The notes: generated from the letters alone by a model not told the origin. A stretch of DNA of 64,000 nucleotides from Thermosulfurimonas marina (GCF_012317585.1 NZ_CP042909.1:682001-746000); one strand, 5' to 3'. Counted from the first letter of the stretch, positions 1 to 8,803 are shown. A program made the numbers and translations.

Positions 1-1670
1 TCTGGCAGGGAGAGCCGGACGACGAGGTCCGGGTCTACACCTACCAGATGCTCCACCGGGAAGTCTCCCGCTTTGCCAATGTGCTCAAAAAGCTCGGGGT
101 AAAGAAGGGAGATCGGGTCTCCCTTTACCTTCCCATGATCCCCGAGCTTCCCATCGTTATGTTGGCCTGTGCCCGGATCGGGGCCATTCACTCCGTAGTC
201 TTCGGGGGCTTTTCCGCCGAAGCCTTGAAGACCCGCATCCAGGACTGCGAGGCCAAGATCCTCATTACCGTTGACGGTTACTGGCGGGCGGGCAGGAAGG
301 TGGAGGCCAAGAAGAACGCTGACGAGGCCCTCAAGGATTGTCCTACGGTTGAAAAATGCATTGTGGTCCGGCGCCTGGGAAACGAGGTGAACTGGGTGGA
401 GGGCCGCGATCTCTGGTATCACGAGCTCATTAACGATCCCGAGATCTCCGACGAGTGCCCCTGCGAGGAGATGGACGCCGAGGATATTCTCTTCATCCTT
501 TACACCTCCGGTTCCACCGGAAAGCCCAAGGGGGTCTTTCACACCACCGGAGGTTACCTGGTCTATGTGGCCCATACCCTCCAGTGGGTTTTCGATCTCA
601 AGCCGGAAGACATCTTCTGGTGCACGGCGGACATCGGCTGGATCACCGGACACTCCTATATCGTCTATGGACCGCTGGCCCTGGGGGCCACGGAGATCAT
701 GTACGAAGGGGTGCCTACCTATCCCCATCCGGGGCGTTTCTGGGAGTTGGTCCAGAAATTTAAGGTCACCCTCTTTTACACCGCACCTACGGTAATCAGG
801 GCCCTCATGCGGGCCGGAGATGAATGGCCTCACAAATACGATCTTTCGAGCCTGAGGATCCTCGGTACGGTGGGAGAGCCCATCAACCCCGAGGCCTGGC
901 TCTGGTACCACAAGCATGTGGGCCGTAGCCGCTGCCCCATTGTGGATACTTGGTGGCAGACGGAGACTGGAGGGTTCCTCATTTCCCCTCTTCCGTATGC
1001 CATACCTCAAAAGCCGGGTTCGGCCACCTTTCCGCTTCCGGGGGTGGAACCGGTCATCCTCCGGGACGACGGGACCGAGGCCGATGTGAACGAAGGGGGA
1101 CACCTCTGCATGAAACGGGCCTGGCCCGGCATGCTCCGGGGGGTTTGGGGCAATCCTGAACGGTTCAAGGAAGTTTATTTCAGCCGCTTTCCTGGGCTCT
1201 ATTACACTGGAGACGGGGCCCGGCGGGACGAAGACGGCTACATCTGGATCATTGGACGGCTGGATGACGTGATCAATGTTTCCGGGCACCGTCTGGGGAC
1301 CATGGAGTTGGAAAGTGCTCTGGTGGCCCATCCGGCGGTGGCCGAGGCGGCGGTCATCGGAGTGCCCCACGAGGTCAAGGGAGAGACCATTTACGCCTTT
1401 GTGATTCTGCGGGAGGGTTATCAGCCTTCGGAGGAGCTGGCCAACGACCTGCGTCAGCACGTGCGCAAGCTCATCGGCCCCATCGCCACTCCGGAGTTCA
1501 TCCAGTTCGTCCCCGGGCTTCCCAAGACCCGGAGCGGAAAGATCATGCGCCGGATCCTCCGGAAGATCGCTACCGGTCAGTACGAGGACCTCGGAGACAC
1601 CTCCACTCTGGCCGATCCCTCGGTAGTGGAGGAACTCATCCGCACGCGCAAGGAAATGGAGAAAAAATAA
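1..1670 (+). CDS. acs: acetyl-CoA synthetase, 5'-truncated by window edge
   Basis: This ligase activates acetate to acetyl-CoA through an acetyl-AMP intermediate in the cytoplasm. The reading frame is open from base 3 ([15 protein letters not shown]), so the true start lies outside the window and the ATG at 48 is internal. Visible family motifs are the phosphate-binding loop [11 protein letters not shown] (bases about 500-535), the adenylation motif [14 protein letters not shown], and the C-terminal [13 protein letters not shown] with the catalytic lysine that is acetylated in this family. A sirtuin gene follows directly; CobB-type sirtuins are known to deacetylate Acs, so the neighbourhood fits post-translational control of this enzyme. 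That functional link is inferred from order only. About 100 N-terminal residues are missing from view. Confidence 0.95.
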   Translation, partial: WQGEPDDEVRVYTYQMLHREVSRFANVLKKLGVKKGDRVSLYLPMIPELPIVMLACARIGAIHSVVFGGFSAEALKTRIQDCEAKILITVDGYWRAGRKVEAKKNADEALKDCPTVEKCIVVRRLGNEVNWVEGRDLWYHELINDPEISDECPCEEMDAEDILFILYTSGSTGKPKGVFHTTGGYLVYVAHTLQWVFDLKPEDIFWCTADIGWITGHSYIVYGPLALGATEIMYEGVPTYPHPGRFWELVQKFKVTLFYTAPTVIRALMRAGDEWPHKYDLSSLRILGTVGEPINPEAWLWYHKHVGRSRCPIVDTWWQTETGGFLISPLPYAIPQKPGSATFPLPGVEPVILRDDGTEADVNEGGHLCMKRAWPGMLRGVWGNPERFKEVYFSRFPGLYYTGDGARRDEDGYIWIIGRLDDVINVSGHRLGTMELESALVAHPAVAEAAVIGVPHEVKGETIYAFVILREGYQPSEELANDLRQHVRKLIGPIATPEFIQFVPGLPKTRSGKIMRRILRKIATGQYEDLGDTSTLADPSVVEELIRTRKEMEKK

Positions 1671-1695
1671 TCTTTCCCCTTTTTGCCTTTTCCTT

Positions 1696-1725
1696 GGGCG
1701 GGCTTAAGAGCCCGCCCTTTTTGTT
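1696..1725 (+). terminator. intrinsic terminator after acs
   Basis: A perfect 9-bp GC-rich stem (GGGCGGGCT with AGCCCGCCC) around a TAAG loop is followed by TTTTTGTTTT. It sits 26 bp after the acs stop and ends just upstream of the sirtuin start, so acs and the sirtuin are probably separate transcription units. Confidence 0.85.
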
Positions 1726-1739
1726 TTAAAATTCAGGAT

Positions 1740-2447
1740 ATGCGGTTTCAGAGGCTGGTTATCCTTACCGGAGCGGGGATTTCGGCCGAGTCCGGAATTC
1801 CCACCTTTCGGGACCCAGGAGGGCTTTGGGAAAGGTATTCTCTGGAGGAAGTGGCCACCCCGGAGGGTTTCCGGCGCAATCCTCGTCTGGTGCACGAGTT
1901 TTACAATGCCCGAAGACGCGATCTCCTTCGGGTAAGGCCCAATCCGGCCCACCGGGCCCTGGCTGAACTGGAAAGGCGTTTTCCGGGGGAGGTCCTCCTG
2001 GTCACCCAGAACGTGGACGATCTTCACGAGCGGGCGGGCTCAAAAAGGGTGCTTCATATTCACGGGGAGCTCCTCAAGGTGCGCTGTGAGGCCTGCGGGG
2101 GGATCTTTCGGGAGGAGGGTGAGGTCTTCCCGGAAACCCCGTGTCCGGCCTGCGGGAAGACCGGGGGCCTTCGGCCCCATGTGGTCTGGTTCGGGGAGGA
2201 GCCCTTTTATCTTCCGGAGGTCTATGAGGCCCTTCTTTCCTGCGATCTCTTTGTGGCCATCGGGACCTCGGGCACGGTTTGGCCGGCGGCAGGCTTTGTG
2301 GAGGTGGCCCGGCGGGCCGGGGCCCACTGCGTGGAGATCAATCTTAAACCCGCGGAAAATGCCCATCTTTTTCAGGAACACCGTTATGGGCCGGCCAGTC
2401 GGGAGGTCCCGAAATGGGTGGAGGAAATCCTCAGGGAGGGGCGCTGA
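1740..2447 (+). CDS. cobB: NAD-dependent protein deacylase, SIR2 family
   Basis: This is a class III (sirtuin) deacylase that removes acyl groups from lysines using NAD. The 235-residue protein shows the Rossmann start GAGISAESGIPTFRD, the NAD/catalytic stretch TQNVDDLHERAG, the catalytic histidine in HIHG, and a zinc module with two CxxC pairs (CEACGG and CPACGK). I chose the ATG at 1740 because a longer in-frame start at 1683 would lie upstream of and across the acs terminator, while this one begins right at the usual sirtuin N-terminus. The stop TGA shares its last base with the ATG of hslO, so the two are translationally coupled. It lies next to acs, a classical sirtuin substrate. Confidence 0.93.
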   Translation: MRFQRLVILTGAGISAESGIPTFRDPGGLWERYSLEEVATPEGFRRNPRLVHEFYNARRRDLLRVRPNPAHRALAELERRFPGEVLLVTQNVDDLHERAGSKRVLHIHGELLKVRCEACGGIFREEGEVFPETPCPACGKTGGLRPHVVWFGEEPFYLPEVYEALLSCDLFVAIGTSGTVWPAAGFVEVARRAGAHCVEINLKPAENAHLFQEHRYGPASREVPKWVEEILREGR

Positions 2448-3322
2448 TGGCTTATGTGGTCAGGGGACTGGCTCGGGAGGGGAGCTTCCGGGTCTTTGCC
2501 GTGGAGTGTCGGGAGGTGGTGGAGGAGGTGCGCCGGCTCCAAGGGCTTTCTCCTACGGCCACCGCGGCCCTGGGAAGGGCCCTGGCTGGGGTGGCCCTTC
2601 TGGCTGCAGATCTTAAGACCGGTCGGGTGATGCTCCAGATCAACGGAGGCGGCCCTTTAGGGGAGATCTTGGCCGAGGGAGATGCCGAGGGGAACCTCCG
2701 GGGGATGGTTCAGCACCCTTGGGTGCATCCCGAGCCCCGGGGAGGGAAACTTTCCGTGGGGGAGGCCGTGGGAAAGCAGGGCTTTCTTTCGGTAATCCGG
2801 GATCTGGGGCTCAAAGAGCCCTACCAGGGTTCGGTGCCCCTGGTCTCCGGGGAGATCGCCCAGGATCTGGCCTATTATCTTACGGTCTCCGAGCAGATCC
2901 CTTCGGCGGTGGCCTTGGGGGTCCTGGTGGAGGTGGATGGCTCGGTCAAGGAGGCCGGAGGCTTCTTGGTTCAGCGTATGCCCGGGGCCAGCGAGGAAGA
3001 TCTCCGGGCCGCAGAAGAGGCCATTTCCAAGGCCGGGATGGTGACCCAGCTTCTTTCCCAGGGGCTCTCCCCCGAGGATATTCTGGAAAAGCTTTTTCCA
3101 GGGCGGGTGGAGATCCTGGAAAAGAGGGAGGTCCGTTTTCGTTGCCGATGCTCCCGGGAAAGGGTAGAGAATGCGCTTGCGGCCCTGGGACGGGAGGAAC
3201 TCCTCAAGCTTATTGAAAAAAATGAACCCGCCCGGGTGACCTGCCATTTTTGTCGGCAGGAATATGAGGTGCCGCTGGAGGACCTGCGGCGCCTTCTTTC
3301 CGAACTGGAAAAGCCCCACTGA
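2447..3322 (+). CDS. hslO: redox-regulated molecular chaperone Hsp33
   Basis: Hsp33 is a cytoplasmic holdase activated by oxidation of a zinc-bound four-cysteine centre. The 291-residue product has the usual Hsp33 length and ends with the C-terminal redox switch CRC (in RFRCRCSRE) plus CHFC about 46 residues later, which is the CxC/CxxC pattern of the family. The N-terminal substrate-binding core is recognisable in TGRVMLQINGGGPLG and in YYLTVSEQIPSAVALGV. The ATG overlaps the sirtuin stop in a TGATG arrangement, with a GGGAGGGG ribosome-binding site inside the sirtuin end. Its own stop overlaps the next ATG in the same way, giving a three-gene operon. Confidence 0.95.
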   Translation: MAYVVRGLAREGSFRVFAVECREVVEEVRRLQGLSPTATAALGRALAGVALLAADLKTGRVMLQINGGGPLGEILAEGDAEGNLRGMVQHPWVHPEPRGGKLSVGEAVGKQGFLSVIRDLGLKEPYQGSVPLVSGEIAQDLAYYLTVSEQIPSAVALGVLVEVDGSVKEAGGFLVQRMPGASEEDLRAAEEAISKAGMVTQLLSQGLSPEDILEKLFPGRVEILEKREVRFRCRCSRERVENALAALGREELLKLIEKNEPARVTCHFCRQEYEVPLEDLRRLLSELEKPH

Positions 3323-4419
3323 TGCGCCTTCTCCCTCTACTTGATCTTCTCAAGGAGGCCGTGTCTCGGGGGGTCTTCCCCGGGGCGGTGGCGGCCATCC
3401 ATTTTCAGGGGCGGGATTACTTTTTCGCCGCGGGCTTTCGGGCCTTGGTCCCGGAGCGGGAATTCAATGATTCGGGAACTTTTTACGACCTGGCCTCCCT
3501 CACCAAGCCCCTTTCTACCACCCTGGTGACCTTGAAACTTCTTGCCGAGGGCCGGCTCGGCCTGGAGACCCCTCTCAAAGGGCTCTATCCGGGGGAGTTT
3601 TTCGGGGAAAAGGCCTATCGGAAGGTCACCGTGCGGGAGCTTCTGGCGCATACCGCAGGCTTTCCAGACTGGCGGCCTTACTATCAAGATCTGGCGGGGC
3701 TTCCTTTCGCTCAAAGGCGTCCGGCTCTCCTTCGGGCCATTCTCTCGGAACCTCCGGTCTATCCTCCCGCTAGAGGGGAACTTTACAGTGATCTCGGATT
3801 TTTTCTCCTGGGTGATCTCCTGGAGCGCCGGGCCGGGAAGAAACTGGAGGCCCTCTTCGAGGAAGCCCTCCTTGAGGTGGCTCCGGAGACCGCAGGGGAG
3901 ATCCTTTTTCGGCCTCTGGAGCACGGTCTTCCCAGGGAAAAAATTGCCCCCACGGAGATTTGTCCCTTTCGGAAAAGGCTTCTTCGCGGAGAGGTTCATG
4001 ACGAAAATACCTGGGTGCTCGGGGGGGTCTCCGGGACCGCCGGCCTTTTCGGGACCACTCGAGGCGTCCTGGGCCTTCTTAAGGCCTTTCTAGAGGTCTA
4101 TCACGGAAGGCCCCGGGGCTTTCTTACCCCGGAATTATTACGCACCTTCTGGGACTATCGCCATCCTTATGGAGTAAGGGCCCTGGGCTTTGATCGTCCC
4201 TCTGGAGGGGCCTCAAGCGCCGGGCCCTCCTGGCCCCGGAAGGGGCTCGGTCATTTGGGCTATACCGGCTGCGCCTTTTGGATAGCCCCCGAGGAGACCC
4301 TCATCGCGGTGCTTCTTACCAACCGGGTGCATCCCACCCGAAAAAACCGCCTCCTTCAGGGCTTCAGACCTCGCTTTTTTAACGAGGTGTGGCAGGCCGC
4401 AAGAGGCAAGGTTGGTTGA
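3322..4419 (+). CDS. serine hydrolase, beta-lactamase/esterase family (class C fold)
   Basis: The protein (365 residues) belongs to the serine beta-lactamase-like hydrolases (PF00144). The catalytic SxxK is SLTK at residues 59-62, the second-motif tyrosine is in ELYSDLG, and GHLGYTG near residue 310 stands at the place of the KTG/HTG box. HTAGFPDW matches the conserved HTSG-type stretch. No signal peptide is obvious, so a cytoplasmic esterase or peptidase is more likely than a secreted beta-lactamase. The substrate cannot be told from sequence. It is the last gene of the sirtuin-hslO operon (1-bp overlap), and its stop codon lies inside the -35 box of the tRNA-Glu promoter. Confidence 0.85.
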   Translation: MRLLPLLDLLKEAVSRGVFPGAVAAIHFQGRDYFFAAGFRALVPEREFNDSGTFYDLASLTKPLSTTLVTLKLLAEGRLGLETPLKGLYPGEFFGEKAYRKVTVRELLAHTAGFPDWRPYYQDLAGLPFAQRRPALLRAILSEPPVYPPARGELYSDLGFFLLGDLLERRAGKKLEALFEEALLEVAPETAGEILFRPLEHGLPREKIAPTEICPFRKRLLRGEVHDENTWVLGGVSGTAGLFGTTRGVLGLLKAFLEVYHGRPRGFLTPELLRTFWDYRHPYGVRALGFDRPSGGASSAGPSWPRKGLGHLGYTGCAFWIAPEETLIAVLLTNRVHPTRKNRLLQGFRPRFFNEVWQAARGKVG

Positions 4420-4443
4420 CAAGCAAGCGAGAGCCGTTATCAT
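4416..4443 (+). promoter_or_regulatory. sigma-70-type promoter of tRNA-Glu
   Basis: TTGACA (4416-4421), a 16-bp spacer and TATCAT (4438-4443) lie 13 bp upstream of the tRNA-Glu 5' end. The TGA within the -35 box is the stop codon of the preceding serine hydrolase gene. Confidence 0.7.
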
Positions 4444-4456
4444 TAAAAACGTCTGC

Positions 4457-4532
4457 GGCCCCATCGTCTAGCGGCCTAGGATACTGGCCTCTCACGCCAG
4501 AGACCCGGGTTCGAGTCCCGGTGGGGCCGCCA
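4457..4532 (+). tRNA. tRNA-Glu (anticodon CTC)
   Basis: The cloverleaf is complete. The acceptor stem GGCCCCA pairs with TGGGGCC, the discriminator is G, and CCA is encoded. The anticodon stem CTGGC/GCCAG encloses the loop CTCTCAC with anticodon CTC. The T arm contains GGTTCGAGTCC. Confidence 0.96.
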
Positions 4533-4596
4533 GTATTTTCAAGGGTTTCCAAACACCCTCTGTTTCATAAGTCTCCTTGGTGTCCATAAACCGGTC

Positions 4597-4622
4597 CGAA
4601 TAACCGTCGGTATTCGTTTTTT
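4597..4622 (+). terminator. intrinsic terminator after tRNA-Glu
   Basis: CGAAT pairs with ATTCG and the inner ACC with GGT, with one bulged A, followed immediately by six T. It lies 65 bp past the tRNA on the same strand. Confidence 0.65.
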
Positions 4623-4743
4623 ATCAACTTTGACTTTTCAGGGCTACTTTCCGTATAAAAACGCACGGGAGGCGGGGCGCTTGTCAAGTTTTCTGTGTCT
4701 GGACTTAGTGGTCATCTTTAGAAAACCTCTCCTCAAAAAGGTA

Positions 4744-6001
4744 GGTAGTGTTTCACAAATTGTGTCCGAGGGGGTAAATAAAGAGGCCTTCCTCCTTGCG
4801 ATAATAAGTGGGAGTCAAACCAAAGGGAAGGAGGAAGGCCATGCAGGACAGAGAAATTATAGAAAAGCTGGAGGACCTCATCAAGGAGGCCATTAAAAGC
4901 GTGATTGAGCGACTGGCTATTGAGGAAAGAAGCCTTTACCTTGAGGAACCCCCTGAAACCAAAGGCAATGGTTTCTACTCTCGCTCCCTTCTCACCAAAT
5001 ACGGGCCTATTGAAGGCCTTATGGTTCCCAGAACTCGAGATGGAAACTTTAGAGCTCAGATTCTACCTCCTCCAAGGAGAAGAGCCGGTCTCGACTTGGG
5101 AGAAGCTGTATTGGCCTTGTACGCTTCGGGAGCCAGTACCAGGGCGGTTTCAAGATTTATCGAGACCATTTACGGGGCTTACTATTCGCCAGCCAGTATA
5201 AGCAGACTAACGGAGGTAGCCGAGGACCAAATTGAGTCCTGGAGAAAGCGAAGGCTTTCGGAGGAATACTTTGCCCTTTATCTGGATGCTACTTTTCTGC
5301 CGGTGAGGAGAGGAACTGTGGCCAGGGAGCCGGTGTATCTGGCTTTGGGGATAAGGCGAGATGGGACCAGAGAGATTGTGGGCTTTTGGACCAGTGGAGG
5401 GGAAGGTGAGAGCGCTCTGGTTTATCAGGAAATTTTCAACGAACTGCGCGAAAGAGGTCTCAAGAGGATTGAGGTGGTCATAGGGGACGGGCTATCAGGC
5501 TTGAAGGAGGCGGTTCTCAGGGTTTATCCTGGGGCCAGGTTTCAGAGATGCGTTCTTCACAGTCTCAAGTATAGCCTGAGGAAGGTTCGGAGGTCTCACC
5601 GAGAGGCGCTGGCTCAGGATTTGAGGAAAATTTATCGGGCTGGGAGGAGGTCCGAGGCCCTGGAGGCCTTCAGGGCTTTCAAGGCCCGGTGGCAAGGGAA
5701 GTATCCGGAAGTAGTGAAGCACTGGGAGGAGAACCTCGAGGATCTCTTGGTTTTTCTGGAATATCCGGAGCCTATTCGGAATTATATTTACACCACGAAT
5801 CAGCTTGAAAGGCTGATTAAAGAGGTCAAGCGCAGGACCAAGGTGATAGAGGTTTTCTGTGAGCCTGGGGCACTTTACAAGGTAGTCTATCTGGTGCTTA
5901 GGGGTCTAGAGGAGAAATACCGTTCGCGAAAACTGAGAGGTTTTGAGGATCTTATGGAGGAAGGCCTCTTATCCTGCGGACACAGTTGACGAAACACTAT
6001 G
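4744..6001 (+). mobile_element. IS256-family insertion sequence, copy A (1258 bp)
   Basis: The element carries one DDE transposase. Its ends are imperfect inverted repeats: left TAGTGTTTCACAAATTGTG, and right, read inward, TAGTGTTTCGTCAACTGTG, both continuing TCCG. It is bounded by a perfect 8-bp direct duplication AAAAGGTA at 4736-4743 and 6002-6009, which fixes the limits. The same 1258-bp unit occurs at 9449-10706 in the opposite orientation with a different duplication. The two copies differ by one residue in the transposase, so transposition is recent. Confidence 0.92.
4841..5989 (+). CDS. IS256-family transposase (mutator type)
   Basis: This DDE transposase (382 residues, PF00872) moves the surrounding element. 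The first aspartate is in LYLDATFLPV, the second in VIGDGLSGL, and the glutamate in ERLIKEVKRRTKVIE; the spacing and the YTTNQLERLIKEVKRRTK stretch are typical of the family. I use the ATG at 4841 (AAGGAGGAAGGCC upstream) rather than an earlier in-frame GTG-type start at 4808, because the ribosome-binding site lies directly before it. Residue 3 is Asp here and Gly in the second copy; the proteins are otherwise identical. The gene appears intact and probably active. Confidence 0.95.
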   Translation: MQDREIIEKLEDLIKEAIKSVIERLAIEERSLYLEEPPETKGNGFYSRSLLTKYGPIEGLMVPRTRDGNFRAQILPPPRRRAGLDLGEAVLALYASGASTRAVSRFIETIYGAYYSPASISRLTEVAEDQIESWRKRRLSEEYFALYLDATFLPVRRGTVAREPVYLALGIRRDGTREIVGFWTSGGEGESALVYQEIFNELRERGLKRIEVVIGDGLSGLKEAVLRVYPGARFQRCVLHSLKYSLRKVRRSHREALAQDLRKIYRAGRRSEALEAFRAFKARWQGKYPEVVKHWEENLEDLLVFLEYPEPIRNYIYTTNQLERLIKEVKRRTKVIEVFCEPGALYKVVYLVLRGLEEKYRSRKLRGFEDLMEEGLLSCGHS

Positions 6002-6178
6002 AAAAGGTACCTCAGGAGATGAGCTACTTCCCGATACTTCCAGTTAGGACGCCTCCAGCGACCCTCTAAAAGTTCTTTGGCCAATAGCCCGTACCGAAAA
6101 TTCCGATCCCTTTCCGAAGCCCTGCAGATTACGGGAGTTCTGAGGGTGGTCCTTTACAGGATGAGAATTTAAGTAGGC

Positions 6179-6203
6179 GGGCCCGGCCGGCCAAGCCGGG
6201 CCC
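6179..6203 (-). terminator. strong GC hairpin downstream of the porin gene
   Basis: GGGCCCGGC pairs perfectly with GCCGGGCCC around a 7-nt loop, 19 bp past the porin stop. On the minus strand no clear T-run follows, so it may act as a 3' stabiliser or a weak terminator rather than a classical one. Confidence 0.4.
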
Positions 6204-6221
6204 TGTTTCGCAAGATCGGCC

Positions 6222-7013
6222 TTAGAAGGAAAAGCTCACACTCACGCCGCCGAAGAAGTGGTCGTGGTGGTTGTCCAAGGAGCCGGCCTCAAGGAGATCG
6301 TCGGCGTCGTCGGAAAGGGAAAAGCTGTAGTAGACCTTGGGGGTCACGGTGAAGTACTGACCAACTGGGACGCTGACCTCCGCCCCAAGCTGGAGATAGA
6401 GCCAGCCGGAAAACTCATCGTTAGGATCGTCGGGATCGGGATAGGCACCCTTGTCGTCGGAGTCGAGGTACATGGCCGAGGCCGAGAGGCTCAAAGTGGC
6501 CTTGTACCAGGGTAGCCCAAAGTCCCGCCCGGCCGAGAGCTCATACCAGGTGCCGGGATAGTGGGAGAGTTCGCGATAAATCGTAAGACCGAAGTTGATC
6601 CCGGTCTTGGGACAGGTGGCCGAAAGCCCGGCAAAGAGCTCAAAGGAATCGTCGATACCATCCAGGGCGTAATAGATGCCTCCCACATCCAGACTCATTC
6701 CGTAGGGCAACTTGTCGTAGGTATATCCGAAGGTGAAATCCGTCTCGTTCCAGTTGGCATCGTCACTACCCTTCTCGTCGGTGTCATAGTTACCCCAGAG
6801 GTTCACATAGGCCCCGAGGTAGGAGACCGTCATCGAGGGTTGAATCACTACCGAGTCGTCCGAAAGTCCGAAGCCCCGCCAGACATACTGGGAGAGCACA
6901 TCTACCGTGAAATCCGCCGAGGGCTTGGCCTCCTCAGCCCTTACCCCTCCCGCAAGAAGCCATAACCCGAATACCACAAACCCTAACATTACCCAAATCC
7001 TTCTAGCACCCAT
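6222..7013 (-). CDS. putative outer-membrane beta-barrel protein, TorF-like porin family
   Basis: The 263-residue protein has a signal peptide (hydrophobic core VMLGFVVFGLWLLAGGV, cleavage near VRAEE) and then alternating aromatic beta-strand segments. It ends in the outer-membrane C-terminal signature GGVSVSFSF with terminal Phe. The stretch DFTVDVLSQYVWRGFGLS is the characteristic start of the TorF/Gcw_chp putative porins. It follows glnK after 67 bp and has AAGGAGG before the ATG, so it is probably cotranscribed with amtB-glnK. A role in outer-membrane passage of ammonium or another nitrogen compound is an inference from context only. Confidence 0.72.
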   Translation of the reverse strand: MGARRIWVMLGFVVFGLWLLAGGVRAEEAKPSADFTVDVLSQYVWRGFGLSDDSVVIQPSMTVSYLGAYVNLWGNYDTDEKGSDDANWNETDFTFGYTYDKLPYGMSLDVGGIYYALDGIDDSFELFAGLSATCPKTGINFGLTIYRELSHYPGTWYELSAGRDFGLPWYKATLSLSASAMYLDSDDKGAYPDPDDPNDEFSGWLYLQLGAEVSVPVGQYFTVTPKVYYSFSLSDDADDLLEAGSLDNHHDHFFGGVSVSFSF

Positions 7014-7080
7014 TCTATACCTCCTTTACATTTTTGTTATTGGATAGTCTAAATTTTTTAACATTTACCCAACAAAGAAT

Positions 7081-7419
7081 TTAAATAGCGGCCTCTCCCC
7101 GTTCGCCGGAGCGTATCCTGAGGGCCTCAATGACCTCATAGACGAAGATCTTTCCGTCTCCGATCTCGCCGGTACGGGCCGCCGAAGCGATGGCCTGCAT
7201 AATCTTTTCCACATCTTCGTCCTTACAGACCACCTTCACTTCTATTTTGGGCAAGAGATCCACCCGGAATTCCCGTCCCCGGAACTGTTCCACCAGGCCG
7301 GCCTGCCGCCCGTGACCCTCCACCTGATAGACCGTGACCCCGGGATGGCCCACTTTTTCCAAAGCCGCCAAAACCTCCTCCATTTTTTCTGGTCTAATGA
7401 TGGCTCTTATTTCCTTCAT
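7081..7419 (-). CDS. glnK: P-II family nitrogen regulator, GlnK type, without Tyr51
   Basis: P-II proteins sense ATP/ADP and 2-oxoglutarate and block AmtB through the T-loop. The 112-residue length and the blocks MKEIRAIIRPEKMEEV and ARTGEIGDGKIFV (phosphate and nucleotide binding) are typical. In the T-loop, RQAGLVEQFRGREFRVDLLP, the two tyrosines of enterobacterial GlnK (46 and 51) are both Phe, so uridylylation at residue 51 is not possible and control would rest on ligand binding alone. The gene starts 4 bp after the amtB stop with GGAGG 7 bp before the ATG. Confidence 0.93.
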   Translation of the reverse strand: MKEIRAIIRPEKMEEVLAALEKVGHPGVTVYQVEGHGRQAGLVEQFRGREFRVDLLPKIEVKVVCKDEDVEKIMQAIASAARTGEIGDGKIFVYEVIEALRIRSGERGEAAI

Positions 7420-7423
7420 GGTC

Positions 7424-8803
7424 TTACCTCCTTACGGTATAGAATTCGGGATAAGCCGGGGTACCGTGTTCCAATAGATCAAGCCCCTGAATCTCCTCTC
7501 GCGGAGAGACCCGAATACCGATAAGAACATCTAGGAGCTTGAAGAGGATAAGCCCCACGCCAAAGGCCCAGACGAATAGGGCCCCCGCTCCGATCAGCTG
7601 GGCGATGAGCTGATCTACCCCGCCCCCGTAGAAGAGTCCCTTCACGAAGGGAGGTTCGATGGCGTAGTTTCCGTAAGTTCCATCGGCAAACAGACCCACG
7701 GCGATAAGACCCCATAGGCCGTTAAAACCGTGTACCGGGACGGCTCCCACCGGGTCATCAACCTTTATAGCCTCAAGGAAATAGACCCCGGCCACAAGGA
7801 TGATACCGGCCACCACCCCGATCACCACCGCGGCCCAGGCCTCAACCCAGGCACAGGGAGCGGTAATGGCCACCAGGCCAGCAAGCACGCCGTTCAGGGC
7901 CATACCCAAGTCGAACTTCCGGGTCTTGGCGAGCACGATGAGAAGCGCAGTTAGAGAGGCCGCCGCGGCCGCAAGGGTAGTATTCACCGCGATCACCGAG
8001 ATGCGCAGATGATGGGCAGAAAAGGTAGAACCGGGGTTGAAGCCGTACCAGCCGAACCAGAGGATGAAGACCCCGAGCGTAGCCAACGGGATGTTGTGGC
8101 CGGGAATGGCCCGGGGTTTGCCGTTTTTGTCGAACTTCCCAAAACGCGGCCCGAGAACGATGGCCCCGGCAAGCCCCACCAAACCTCCTACGGCATGCAC
8201 CACACCGGAGCCCGCGAAGTCCAGATGTCCGAGACCAAAGGGAAGCTTCGAAAGCCAGCCCCCACCCCAGACCCAGTGGGCGTAAACCGGGTAGATGAAA
8301 CCGGTAATCGCTATGGAATAAAGGAGATAAGCCTGAAACTTGATACGTTCGGCCACGGCCCCGGAGACGATGGTCGCCGCCGTGGCGGCAAAGACCATCT
8401 GCCAGAAAAAGGAAAGGTAGTTGCCGACATCGTAACCCTCACCAGAGAGGAAAAAGCCCGAGGTCCCGATGAGGCCCTTCCAGTCCGTGCCGGTAATCAG
8501 GGCATAACCCACGGCCCAGAAGGCCAGTGCCCCCACCACAAAGTCCATGAGGTTCTTGGTTAAGAGATTGGTGGCGTTCTTGGCCCGGCAGAAACCGGCC
8601 TCTACCAGGGCAAAGCCCGCCTGCATGAACATCACCAGGAATCCGCACACCAGCACCCACACGTAGTCCACCGGAAGCCCAGGATCCGCCTTGAGCGTCT
8701 TGGCCCCGGTGGGGTCCCCGGCCAGGGCTACCCCGGCCAAACCCCCTAAAAGCGCCACCAGCAATGGACCAAACTTTGGTCTTACCCCTAACCTGTACCG
8801 CAT
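7424..8803 (-). CDS. amtB: ammonium transporter, Amt/AmtB family
   Basis: This inner-membrane channel takes up ammonium. The 459-residue protein begins with a signal-like segment (LLVALLGGLAGVALAG) and then about eleven membrane helices. Family landmarks are QAGFALVEAGFCRAKNATN, the first pore histidine in SGVVHAVGGLVGLAG and the second in VPVHGFNGLWG. It is the first gene of an amtB-glnK-porin operon. A -24/-12 type promoter lies 35 bp upstream and AAGGAGG precedes the ATG, so it is probably induced under nitrogen limitation through sigma-54. Confidence 0.96.
   Translation of the reverse strand: MRYRLGVRPKFGPLLVALLGGLAGVALAGDPTGAKTLKADPGLPVDYVWVLVCGFLVMFMQAGFALVEAGFCRAKNATNLLTKNLMDFVVGALAFWAVGYALITGTDWKGLIGTSGFFLSGEGYDVGNYLSFFWQMVFAATAATIVSGAVAERIKFQAYLLYSIAITGFIYPVYAHWVWGGGWLSKLPFGLGHLDFAGSGVVHAVGGLVGLAGAIVLGPRFGKFDKNGKPRAIPGHNIPLATLGVFILWFGWYGFNPGSTFSAHHLRISVIAVNTTLAAAAASLTALLIVLAKTRKFDLGMALNGVLAGLVAITAPCAWVEAWAAVVIGVVAGIILVAGVYFLEAIKVDDPVGAVPVHGFNGLWGLIAVGLFADGTYGNYAIEPPFVKGLFYGGGVDQLIAQLIGAGALFVWAFGVGLILFKLLDVLIGIRVSPREEIQGLDLLEHGTPAYPEFYTVRR

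Larger units (their letters stand above)
4705..6084 (-). pseudogene. small unidentified ORF interrupted by IS256 copy A
   Basis: Removing the element and one copy of the 8-bp target duplication joins one open minus-strand frame from 6153 down to a TAA at 4705-4707. It reads through LLEGRWRRPNWKYREVAHLL and ends YLFEERFSKDDH. The only usual start I see is a TTG at 6084, preceded by an in-frame TAA at 6154-6156, so the product would be about 38 residues, or this is the tail of an already truncated gene. I recognise no family. The composition (many charged residues and Trp/Tyr) looks protein-like but the evidence is weak. Confidence 0.35.
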
